64,000 nt of DNA from Umbilicaria muhlenbergii (lineage: Eukaryota; Ascomycota; Lecanoromycetes; Umbilicariales; Umbilicariaceae). The stretch is taken from NCBI GenBank assembly GCA_000611775.1, contig KK106982.1, positions 6,132,495-6,196,494 of the forward strand, in the 5' to 3' direction. The notes below the pieces were generated by a model. It saw only the letters and a list, made by a program, of their open reading frames with translations, made no database searches and was not told the origin of the DNA. A program made the position numbers and the translations under genes. Of the stretch, positions 53,741 through 64,000 are shown in pieces. Positions within the stretch are counted from its first letter, which is position 1; each line of letters starts with the position of its first letter.

Positions 53741-56220
53741 CTAAGAAAACGTCACAGTAACCACCTCCCCCTCCCCATCACCCTCCCCCTTCCCCTCAGC
53801 CTCTCCCATCGCCCACGCAAGCTTTTTCATAATATTCCCCCAAATCATTCCCACCATCGGCATCGCGACCGGGAACCGCGCGGTCGGCATACCCGGATAG
53901 GATATCTGGCCCTTGGTGGCTGAGGCGAATACTAGCTTCTCGTCTGGTCCTAGCTGCTCGGCGATGGTGCTGCTGAAGAAGGGGAAGGGGGTGGAGAGGG
54001 GGAAGGGGTGGTAGATTTGGGTGGAGGGGGAGAGGGAAGTTGGGGAGTCGATGGTTATTAGAAAGATGATGGGACGGTCGGCGGGGGTTGAGGGGTGTTG
54101 GGGGCTTTGCATGACGGCTAGAGGGGCACTGGGGGGTGGCATTGTAGCTGGATTGATGGTGGGGGTGGCGTTCTTCACAGCGCCGGTGGAGGTAGGCGTG
54201 GCGGGTTTGCCGTGGGTGTCGGCGGGTGCGGTCTTCTTCACAGCACCATTGGAGGTAGGCAAAGCGGGTTTGGTCTGTGTGGCGGCGGGAGTCTGTGCTG
54301 TGGAAGCAGCAGCGGGATTGGTGGGGGTAGTAGCGAGTACGGGCTTTGCCTGCTTCGCGCTGGCGGCTTCCTTGGTAGCGGATGTACTTGCTGATTTCGG
54401 CTTCCTTGCCAGACTTCCGTCCTTGTTCTTGATCAGCCTCGCAGGGCTCTCTGGCTCTCGGCCACATCCTTCTCCAGAGGTGTTTCTCAGGGGACTACCT
54501 GCATTAGAGACTGGTGTGGCAGGTTTATCTTTGCTGAGTTCGCGCTTGACAACACTTTCCTTCACTGTCCCGGTCTTGGTGTCGGGGGTGTTGCTGTTCT
54601 TCCGGCCACCTTTGACCTTTGCTGGATTGGTGGCACCAGAGCGCCTCGCAACGGTTCCCATCGGAGGGACTGCTCCACTTCCGTCGACCACACCCTTGTT
54701 CATGGAGTTGTCGCTGTCCCTGACAGTAGTAGTAGGAGAAACGACCGACATTTCCGGCCGCACGATAATAGTGTCTTCACCATCTGATGCCTGAGCATCG
54801 GCGGCAGCTTGGACCTGGAGAGCCTCAGCAGCAATAGCCATGGCGACGGTATCTACAACAGAGTCTACTACTGGCTCGCTGAATACGCACTTGGCGGACT
54901 CCTGAGAAGCCGAAGCTACTGGAAGATTATCGAAGCCCATAGCTTCGATACTCTCAGACTTCACCCTTTCCTGTCGCGCATCCCTCTCCTCAATTCCTTC
55001 CATGACCTCCTCCTCGGCTCTAGCGGCGGGTCCAAAGATGTTCTGACCAGTGGGAGAAGATTGCCCTTTCTGGGTAACTGTGACTGTTGACATAGCGTCA
55101 TCTTGAACGTGAGCAAGGGCTTCTTTGGCGGTTTTTGCTCCCCTCCTAACCTCTTCAAGAGAGCGCTCCCTTTCTAGGTCTTGCATGTCCTTGCTTTTAG
55201 TCGGTGCCTGCGCTGTATCTACGCCTGGAGCGCCTCCGGTGACTGTCTTGGGCACGACATTCGCCATTTTGGTAGGAGCCATGGCGCAATCTGAGAAGTC
55301 AGAGGGCTTACGAGGCGCCTCTGCGCTGTGAGGTGGGTCAGGGCGACTCATGTCGAATATGAGGGTAGTCTGCTTAGATGACAATTTGGCTATCTTTGAA
55401 GCCGGTGTCGGGGTCGCGGTATGCTGGGTACTTGAAGTGGTATTCTGTGCGACAAGGTTATTTCGGACCGCCGTAAATGGGTCCCCGGGGAGCTTCGTCA
55501 CCTTTTTGGTCCCACTAGTGGCCTTATCGTCTCCGCCATCAGGACCATCGCTGCTATCCTCGTCTTGAACGTCTTGTGTTGACTTCTTAGCCGGAAAGAG
55601 CCAATGACGCTGCTTTTTCTTGGGTGGTTCGGCCACGAAGTTCTTCGCTTTAGCGCCCTTGCTCACATCTTTCTTTGAGGCCTCCTTGTCGCTTCCTTCG
55701 CCTTTCTGCGCCTTACTCTCGCTTCCACCGTTCAATGCCTCTGCCTTACGCTTCTTCTGCATCTGTCTGCTCGCGGCATGACGTATCAGAGCAAAGCACA
55801 GAAATTCGATTCTGCGCCAGTCAATTGTTAGCACTAAGGAGATCCTCAGTCATACATCAGATGCAATGGGACCCACCTTTCTTTGTCAGCTGGCCAGACA
55901 AAGTGTGTGGCGGTACTGTAGTCTCGACGTTCAGCTGCCCAATAGCCTTTCCCATGCTCTTCCATAAAATCGTCAAGTAACTTGCGATACTTCTCGTTCT
56001 TGATGGTTCGAGGAGTCTCCTCGAAAGCCGAGAGGAACTTTACGACGTACTCACGGACATCGTCGCTAAGATCATTGAAGAATTTTTCGCCGAGCGTTGC
56101 GACCGCTTTGACGGATCTGACTGTAGTGAATTCTTTATCTTCAAGCTCAAAATTAGGCTTCGATGGAGGTCCTTGGGCAGGCGCCGGAAGCCCTTTGGCA
56201 AGCGCGTCGATGGATGCCAT
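53741..56220 (-). CDS. Hypothetical nuclear-type protein
   Basis: Exons are 56220-55877 and 55811-53741 (804 aa); the 64-nt intron is GTGGGT..GTGCTAAC..GCAG. The N-terminal 140 residues form a compact, conserved-looking domain: AVATLGEKFFNDLSDDVREY, then KYRKLLDDFMEEHGKGYWAA and THFVWPADKERIEFLCFALI. A basic bipartite-like stretch follows (KKKQRHWLFPAKK). Residues 200-650 are disordered, Lys/Ser/Thr/Pro/Ala-rich, with repeated TKPALPTSNGAVKK / GKPATPTSTGAVKN units. The C-terminus (PLSTPFPFFSSTIAEQLG to the end) again looks folded. I recognise no named domain. Nuclear location is inferred from the basic clusters. Confidence 0.75.
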
Positions 56221-57997
56221 GTTAGCAGGTTCCTTGGAGGCTGATCTGGTCAGCTTAGCTGGGTACAGCGTAGACGCTATATGGCTGTAAGCTCCGATAA
56301 GTCGCGTGATCCAGCTACGACCTCTAGAACGACACCATGACGGTCGCCAAACTCTATAAGGTGAAAGAATCAGATCTAGAAGGCTTTGCGTTGCTGAAGA
56401 AATTCTGACCTTAGACAGTATCTTACCACCGTGACAGGCTCAAAGCAAGACGAGATGCTTGGAGGCAGAACGCGTGCTGTCGATGAAGCAGGACCACAGC
56501 CGTAAGGACACGATGACGAATTCTTACCTGCTGCTAAGTAGAGGATTCTTTTTGGGCAGAGAACTGTCTTAAATCCTGCTGATGAACTTTGTTAGGGCCA
56601 GAGAAACTTGTAGTATTATAAAACGGAAGGTGTAGAGGAAGATGCAAAGCCAGCAGTGCAGGAAAAAAATAGTGATAACATAACGACTTTCATGCCCGAA
56701 CAAATAGACAGTTCCTGCAAACAGGTTCGCATAATACACGGCTTGGAATAATGCTGGGGAGTGCACCGATTACGTTCATCACATGTGGGCAACCTAAGAA
56801 GCCAGCTTTCGAATTAAGACTACAAGGAGACATCTAAGAGACAAGACCATGCACATACCTAGCTCAAAAGAAGATCATGCTAAATGATTGATGGTTTGTT
56901 TGACAACCTTTCTACGGTTGTAAGCTTAAGAGGTCGGCGTCAAGATGTAGACAAAGCGTGACTAGAATAAGTAAAGGCGTTTTAGTCAGCAATTATTAAA
57001 TATTAGATGTCGATGACAGTCTAAATGCTCGTTGTGTCTGTTCGCCGGCGACGATACCAGAGCATGCAATTGCATGTCTTGAAGGGATCCAGAGAAACAT
57101 GTGCATATGAGCGCTTGTAGTTAGATAAGTAGACTACTTACATTTCACCTGGTAGTACCGCTCACACTGACGTTGAAAGATAAGCTGTACGAGCAGTGAG
57201 AAGGTCAGACTGAGCTCTTTGGGAACTAAACGACGACATACAATTGATGGACCCGAGTCGAGTTGGAAAGCAACATGCAAGCAGAGAGCTTACCTGTGCA
57301 ATCAAGGACGATGACGAAGAAAGCGAGGATGTCGGTCAAAGAAGGAGCGAGGAGGGAGTGGGAAGCTTGGAAGCTTTGAAGGTGTGAAGGTGTGAAGCGT
57401 AGGTGGTGAATGGTGTGCTTTGACGAATGGAGCTTAGCGTGTAATTACGCGAAAGAGTGTCAGGGCATGGTTGCCACGCTCTGTGTGAATCCAGGGACAG
57501 TCTTCAGCTGAGGCTGCTCTTGACTATACAACAACAAGCGATATATCTGATTCCTCGAAGTAAATGTTGCAAGCTCAACAATTTCTCTTGTCTCTACTTT
57601 CGAAGTTTTTCAGAATCCGTCTTGATGATTGAGTAGTAGAGGGGATCGTCAGCTGAGGACCGCCATTGACTTGTTCAATGCCTGTTCCGTCAATATGTGT
57701 AACACGTGCGTGCTCTTTATGGAAGACGCATGGCGCTGTTTGCAAGTCGATGTAGAAAGGAAACGATGTATCACATAAGCATTCAATGCGTACTTGCTTT
57801 GGAAGAGGGAAAGCTTAGTTTAAGCGGAGATGTTCTCCTTCATGACTGCCTTGCGCCCAACATCTATGCAGTAGTCTAGGACTTCGCTGGAAGTACTCTT
57901 ACCTCTTTTGACCTCCTGCGACCTGTCCAATGCCACGACATCCGAGCTGACCGAGGATGTGTAATGTGTATGGAGAATGCGAGCGTAGTAGTGGATC
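56221..57997. other. Intergenic, 1.8 kb
   Basis: A 65-codon minus-strand frame at 56569-56766 is hydrophobic (IFFLHCWLCIFLYTFRFIIL) but unsupported. The rest shows no gene. The stretch includes the promoter of the hypothetical nuclear protein. Confidence 0.4.
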
Positions 57998-60039
57998 TCA
58001 GCCTTCGAACACGCTATGGTTCAACTCCACACCAAAATCCTTCGCCATGTTCTTCATCTGCGCCTCGATCTCATCCTCCATGCCACCTCCGAATCCAAAG
58101 AATTGCCGAACCTTACTAGTATAGAAGACCACGTCGGTGCTGAACAGCACAAACTTGAATATCAGGTGCCTGCCGTAGTTCTTGATCTTCTCACCGTAGC
58201 TCAGATCTGGACTGTCGACCAGGCTGCGAGAAGCCCAATTGCCCGTGATCTTAATTCGGTTGACGGGTGAGCCAAGGAATTGATTGTTGCCTTGCACGAT
58301 GCGTAAGTTCCGCCCGATAAAGATGAGTTCTTGGGGCCACTTCTTCTCGTCTCCAAGAATGGACTTGATCCCCTTCCGCATCTTTTGCTGCATCTCAAAA
58401 GCGCGTTCCGCTTGTTCTTTGCCGCTGAGGCCCTTCTTGATCTCTCCCGAGACTGTGTTGTCCCCACCAGTGTACGGCCGCATGAGCGTTGCAGAGGCGA
58501 AGACATCCGCGTTATTGATTCCCCAGCCCTGGACGATCTCTCCAAGAGTCTTGTTGTCGAAGGTCATTAGACTCTTCCAGAACAAGCTGTATTGGTGCCG
58601 GAAGTCTGGCTTCATGTGGATGTATAAACCGTGGTCAATGAGGACAAGCTCAGGCTTTCCGGAAGGTAGGCGTCGAATGAAGATGTTTCCTGGATGAGGA
58701 TCACAATGTACCCAACCCCATAAGAACATTTGCGCGGAGAACAAATCGACCATTGTTGTCATGACTTCTTTAAGGGACAGCCCCAGCCCACCTTTGCCGT
58801 CCTTTCCTTTCCACCAGTCCCTCTCAGGCTTCAATCGCTCCTCTCTTGTGGTCTTGTGGAGGTCCTCGAGAACCTTTTCCCTATTAGGTGGATCTAGAGG
58901 TGCGCCTTTGCATCCTGGACTCCCTTGCCTACGTGACCCTTTCCAAGGCCTGGTCAGACTATCTTTATCCCACAAGCGAACGCCTTCAATCCACTCGGCA
59001 GTCATGACACGTTTTGAACAAAGTTCTCTGTATACTTTCGGTATGTACACACGCCCATTGAGGCGAGATTCACCGGCAACCAACTTTGCCATTCGCTCTG
59101 CGTTGTCTGCTTCGTTTTCAAAATCGGTCTCTAACGATAGCCGCTCCGTTATGTACGGGACCAAAGTGTAAAGTGGGAGGTCGAACCATTTCGTATAGAT
59201 CCACGTTACAACCCTGCATGCGTTAGCTTACGATGTGACGTGGTACTTTGCTGGACAAAGAGGACGCACTTGAATGCCCAAAGATCCCATCCCACCTGTG
59301 ATGCAATCTCCCTCTTCTGCACTTTGATAGCAACCTCCCGACCATCCTTGAGTCTAGCCCAATGTACTTGCGCTACACTAGCACTCGCCCGCGCTGTCCG
59401 CTCCATGACCCCCATGTCAGGATTCCCGTCAAAGCTTACACCAAAGACTTCCTCCGGCGACCTCCCGAAATCCTCCCGTATGACCTGCTCAACATCCTTC
59501 CAGCTGTTTTGTGGTGCATCGTCAAACATATGCTGGAACATCTTCTGGAATTCTGGTGGCAGGACGGCTGATTGCATAGCAATAGCCTGGCCGATTTTGA
59601 GGTACAGGCCTCCATTGGCGCGTAGAAGATCGTAGAGGCGCTCAGCGTTGCGCGCATGAAGAGCAGCGATTGATTGAGCAAATGGAGGATGGGCGCGAAA
59701 GTTGACTTTGTAGTCTATGGCCACTACCAGACCAAGACCGAAGGTACGGGCGCTACGAGTCAGGGAGGAAGCGTAGAACTGCGTGTCGACTGCGTAGAGG
59801 ATGCCTATGCCGATAGAAAGGTATACAAGCCGCCGAGTCCATTTGCGTATTCGATGATAGGTCTTCGGCGGCGCTGCTTTGGGGAGGGAGCTGGGTGAAG
59901 GTGGCGCAAATGCTTGGAAACGCTGTGTCTGTAGGCAGCGATTGGGGAATGGCTGTTTGTTCTTGGCTGCGCTTAGAACGGTGAAGATTGGAGGTCTGCT
60001 TAGGCACCGGGTACATAATGCGATGGAAGGGCGACTCAT
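57998..60039 (-). CDS. Mitochondrial ABC1/ADCK (UbiB) kinase-like protein
   Basis: Exons are 60039-59271 (the last base of the joined codon is at 59270) and 59213-57998 (661 aa), with a 56-nt intron GTGCGT..GCTAACG..GCAG. The N-terminus is Arg/Ser-rich like a presequence, then one helix (LVYLSIGIGILYAVD). The UbiB family marks are present: KxGQ motif in GGLYLKIGQAIAMQSAVLP, Ala-rich loop with ASASVAQVH, VAIKVQ with the ATP Lys, the catalytic-loop HCDPHPGNIF and metal-binding DHG. The N-terminal KxGQ extension sets this family apart from ordinary kinases. Relatives act on coenzyme Q biosynthesis or distribution and lipid homeostasis in mitochondria. The insert of about 50 residues after EGVRLWDKDSL fits the ADCK1/Mcp2 (Cqd2) branch better than Coq8, but I am not certain of the branch. 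Confidence 0.88.
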
Positions 60040-63000
60040 TGCAGGCGGTCTCTCAGCTTCCAGTGGCAACGCTACCTACGAGCGTCGTAGGTCCAAGTCA
60101 TCCATGAGTGATGATGAGATCTTATCGGCCTAGCCTCCATTAAGCTTCAGCCTAATCGGCGGCAAGATCGTGCTGGGGTGGCCGAGAGGCGTAAGGCGAT
60201 CGACCGGGCCGTCAATTGGTGCGAGCCGGAAGGGGCGCTGTAGGCAGACCATTTAATTGTTCCTAAGGATGACTTTTTGTCGAGTAGCTCGCCCGTGTGG
60301 TGTAGTGGCAGAAAGCACCACCTTAGTCCAGGCCAGCAGCGCACATCTTTGACAACCTGCTTGCCTCCTGCAGTTAAGACTGGACAACCACGTTTGCATC
60401 CGTCTTTCTATTAGTCATGTCAACCATCTGCAGCAGGCTGACCGTTTTGCTATGCATCACAGTTGTGCATCAATTGCTATGCAACTAATCATAAAGAGCG
60501 GGGTCCTTGCCAGTGCCTGGAGGCATAGTCATCTATACATTGCCAACCGTCAGCGATGTGACTGCTCCTTCCCGGACGAGTCACCGTCAGAGCTTGGGTG
60601 GAGTGACTTAAGACGAGCATATACCGCACGTTCTCTTTATTACCGCACAGGATCGCAGCACTTTGGTATCCTCTGAGCCAGATGCCAATTCTACGTGAGA
60701 TCGCCATCGCGCTATTGGTGCGCATAAAAGGAGGGGAACAAGTGGACAGAATGCTGCAAGTTCCCGATTACTGGACACAAGGTCCAGAAGCCATCATCAA
60801 TACATTCAGCTAAGAAGTTAAGGAGAATCACTTGTTGGAGCGGTGTAACTCACGGCAAAGGCGTCTGAAGTGCCCGCAAGAGACGGCTGAGTGTAGAGAT
60901 TTTGTCATTGCATGTGTATCTGTTATTGACTCTTCAGTTCGAAGAAGTCTCCCCAAAATTTCTTCCTGCAGTGTTGGTATCATTCCTGGCAGTTGTCGAA
61001 TTGCTCCTGCATCCCTACTTACGGACTGTCAAGCATGTCTTGTTGCTGGGAGCACTTCTCAAACCGTTCCAGCCCGCCGGACGTGGCTCCGAATGAATCA
61101 TGAATCACCATGACAAGCCGCTTTCTAGCTGAGTATTAGCGACAGCAGACACCCTTACAGCGCCGAGGTGGTATCTGGTTGGTATCCATCACCGCGTGGA
61201 TATCGAAGCCACGTCCGACTACCTTATCGTCGCGGAGTCCGTTTGATAGCTTTATGCTACCTTCGGATGTCCGAGATTTCGGTTGTGCATACTGAATAAA
61301 CGGAATGGTAGCTCCGCGATATTCCGTGAGACCAAATGCAGGGGAAAGGGGCTCATGACCACCATGGAACCCTCTGGCCAACCTTCTTAAACGACCTGTG
61401 GCTTTATGGCGGGCACGTTCAGGTCCTGTTTATCACTATGCAGGCTAGAGCTCATAAGGTGGCGTGGGTGGGTGGGACCTCAATTGCACGTGTGCCGGAG
61501 AATTGCCGTGTCGATACCGTTGAAATGGATCCCAACAATGGTGCATTTTGGCGACAACAGGTCAAATCACTTCGCGACATTGGGATGTGATATGTGGTAG
61601 TATTCCTAACATGGCGCTGCACAGCAAGCACAGCCGTATCTCGGTGACCCCCACGGTTGGTTCACTGATATAGCTATCAGCTGCAACCTTCAAATATGAA
61701 ACTCAACAAAGCTCCGAGATCTCCTGCTTCGCTCTCGGTTCGGTTCGCGAGGAGCTGTTTGCTCAATCGGCAATGTGCGCTTCTATAATGAGACTGCAGG
61801 ATTCGCTACCGATAAACTAAATTCCAATCGACCCCCAAACGTGTCCTATGATTTCATCCTCTCCCAGCGGCATAGGGTTAAGTCCTTCAATTACGGTTCA
61901 TGAAACGATCGGGCCCCTAGTTTGAAGCCATTGTTTATGATCCGCATGATTGATGGTGTTTGTAAGGAATGGTCCTTGATTTACGCCTCATCACATACTG
62001 GCTTGCCGTCTCACCCTCCTAGTTCTTTTTTGTGCGCTTTCTGCTTCGATCATGACGTGTTACAGTCGTTATAGTCTCCTGCTTAATATTGAGCCAGATA
62101 GAGGCCTTGTACTGGGCCTCATTGCCATGTTTGATTCATTCTGTGCTGTGCTCGAGCGGACTGAGATTAAGTGCCAAATGTAGGCCTAAATCTGAATCGA
62201 GCGTTCTACACCCACAATGTTATTCTATCATGTCTCTTGCGCTCCAACAACTTTCCGTTATATCATCATGCTATGCGAGGGAATGATATGACTTGTCTTA
62301 CAGTATCTTTACCAAAAAAGGTCACAGGCTTCGTTTGCGCAGCAGCATCAAAAGCTTAGGTCCTGAGTGAATCAGCGGTTGGTGGACTTTGCAAGCCTGC
62401 AGGGTGCCATACACCAAATGGGATATTCTCGCGTCAATCATAAAGCAATGTGCTTTATACCTTACAGTACGCCCTGTCAGGGCTTCAAAGCTTGTGGCAT
62501 TTCTTGCAGCAATCCTTGCTCAGATCACTTCATCTACTCCCACACCACTACGCCAGGTGCATCATCCTACGGTCCTTGCTCGGTCTTGGAAGTTAGCTTA
62601 TGCACTGATTATGCAGACACCCACGTTATACTTCCGGCCTCTGAACGATGATGCTGGTGGCATGCTTCTCATTCTGATACTATCCTGGAACGTAGTCCTA
62701 CCCTAGGGCAACATTCGAAGGCCACACACGTTGAGCATGTGAGAACTCATCCGAATGCGACCACAGCAATCATGATGCGCCTCCTGAAAGAGCCGTGAAT
62801 AACCGTACTGCGCCTTAACAGAGCATCACATGCTGTCATGGATCCTTTGATTGCCTCAGAAAGCATACCCCGTCGGCAAACGCCACTCGCCTGGGCCTGA
62901 TATTCCGCAGGCCACGGTTGAACTGATACAGAATGGATCGAGAGAAGTACATGTCCGCCAGGCAAATCACAGCAAGCTGAGCGGGCACATAGATATCTGA

Positions 63001-63524
63001 TAGAACATCTGGCGGAACTTGCAGAGCTGAAAAGCATAGGTCTTCAACGGCCGTGACAATACTGCCACAAGCAAGAGCAGGCAATTCCTACAGAAACCAA
63101 TGCAATGCCGTATAGCGCGCTTGTCGAGACGATCACTGCGGCACTGACGACCCTTTGCGGCAGTTAAGATTATTCTTCCCACACCACCTCGCTGCTGCAC
63201 GACTCTGTCGATCCTACTATCGTGAACGGCAAATTGGGCCGTGACTCTGTTTCATGAGAGCGGGAGTGTGGCCACCTACATCATCAGTATCATCCTCGAT
63301 AAGGAGGTACAAGAGAGTGGTGGCAAACATATGCTCATCAGGGGGAGAAGAAGTGTATAAGAAGGGCCTCAACTCCCCTCGAAGTCCTCACCATCACAGC
63401 ATTCCAAGACAAACAACTACCACAACAAACCTCAACTGCCTGAAAGATCAAAACCTTCCAGTACACCTCCAAGTCCAACGAAGAAGCTCAAGCAGCTCTA
63501 TCATCACCAGAACCATCAATCAAC
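60040..63524. other. Intergenic, 3.5 kb
   Basis: No convincing gene. Short frames around 61136-61600 and 62747-63200 have some protein-like stretches (for example GGHEPLSPAFGLTEYRGATI on the minus strand near 61300) but no start, domain or intron signals. They may be gene relics. Confidence 0.4.
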
Positions 63525-64000
63525 ATGTACGCCTCGATCATCAAAGCCTTCCTCGCCTTCGCTCTGGCTACCACTGCCATCAACGCGGCGCCTACCCTTG
63601 AGGCCCGCACCCTCCCAAAAGCCAACGAATACGACTCCCCAGACTGGTAAGCTCCTCACCCCTAGCCTCAGCAATACAGCCCTATCTCCGCATCTCCCTT
63701 CCCATCTCCACTTCACCCCGCTCAACGCCCCCACTTCACCCCGCTCAACGCCCCCACTTCAACCTCCCCTTCACCACCCTCGTCCTCCCCCCATTCCACA
63801 CCCCACCTCTCCCCCTTTTCCCACCCCAGCTCCACCTCCCTCTCCCCAACCACCTCCATTCTCACCCCCACCCTCCCCTCCCCCCTTCCTCCCCCCCCTA
63901 CTAACCTCCCCCCCACTAAACAGCTCCGGCCCCATGGCCTACCACCACCACCCCGGGTGGGGCGGCCTAATCAACGAATGCGTCAGCATGAACGTCACAA
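63525..64000 (+). CDS. Small secreted protein, 3' end outside window
   Basis: Exon 1 is 63525-63646 and exon 2 starts at 63924. ATG 63525 opens a signal peptide MYASIIKAFLAFALATTAIN followed by AAPTLEARTLPKANEYDSPD. The 277-nt intron (GTAAGC..CTAAACAG) is much longer than is usual here, C-rich, and contains a 23-bp tandem repeat. The spliced frame continues W/C SGPMAYHHHPGWGGLINEC with a His-rich patch and Cys residues, typical of small secreted proteins. No family is recognised. The sequence supports secretion only. Confidence 0.7.
63710..63755. repeat. 23-bp tandem repeat within an intron
   Basis: Two exact 23-bp units (ACTTCACCCCGCTCAACG plus five C) and the start of a third, inside the long intron of the terminal secreted-protein gene. 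Confidence 0.9.

Noticed and set aside
60290-60350. A-box-like sequence TGGTGTAGTGGCAGAA resembling a tRNA start
   Set aside because: No T-arm/B-box or acceptor pairing follows within tRNA distance.
1-64000. CRISPR array, bacterial operon, phage or polyketide synthase
   Set aside because: No regularly spaced repeats, no prokaryotic gene layout and no synthase domains anywhere; all evidence is eukaryotic.

Overview
The window reads as nuclear DNA of a filamentous ascomycete (Pezizomycotina, most like Dothideomycetes by my reading). Genes are split by 46-80 nt introns with GT..CTAAC/CTGAC..AG signals. The gene set fits: an Atg29-type autophagy protein, a CENP-O subunit, an RBM5/10-like splicing factor, DUF3433 and fungal-rhodopsin membrane proteins, and a glyoxal oxidase carrying chitin-binding modules. 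True stop codons include TGA (for example in the MoaE, YAE1 and SCO1 genes), so the standard nuclear code applies. Exon coordinates below are my own splice predictions; almost all multi-exon models stay in frame to the stop, which is the main support for them.

Layout. 1-8 kb is an eroded accessory region: degenerate repeats, a DHA-type MFS efflux pump split by a 2.5 kb hAT transposon with a perfect 8-bp target duplication, and an apparently intact COMT-type O-methyltransferase. It looks like the remnant of a secondary-metabolite locus, with no synthase in view. 9-14 kb holds a coiled-coil protein, a 2EXR/F-box-like protein and a small secreted protein. 14-28 kb is a dense housekeeping block: MoaE, RBM5/10-like, acetyl-CoA transporter, CENP-O, ATG29, YAE1 and a DUF3433 membrane protein. 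29-32 kb is a nine-exon secreted glyoxal oxidase with four CBM18 modules and tiny exons. 32-36 kb is gene-poor and holds a 717-bp LTR-bounded TRIM-like element with identical 120-bp ends. 36.7-44 kb holds a fungal-rhodopsin-type membrane protein, SCO1 and a large coiled-coil/low-complexity protein. 46-51 kb holds a disordered protein and an SDR oxidoreductase. 51.5-52.7 kb is a Tc1/mariner-type element, followed by AT-rich decayed DNA. 53.7-60 kb holds a nuclear-type hypothetical protein and a mitochondrial ABC1/ADCK kinase-like protein. 60-63.5 kb looks empty, and a small secreted protein begins at 63.5 kb and runs off the end.

Functional links are modest. SCO1 and the ABC1-family protein are both mitochondrial respiratory/quinone-related factors. 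ATG29 and YAE1 are divergent with about 210 bp between them, and the acetyl-CoA transporter and CENP-O are also divergent. The MFS pump and O-methyltransferase may once have served one metabolite.

The signals I would look at first are: the intron-split chitin-binding modules with 15-nt and 24-nt exons and a GC-AG intron; the third-codon-position switch from C to G along many genes; the G6C6G6C6 blocks inside the hAT ends; and the TRIM-like element. I did not find a convincing, wholly new multi-gene system.
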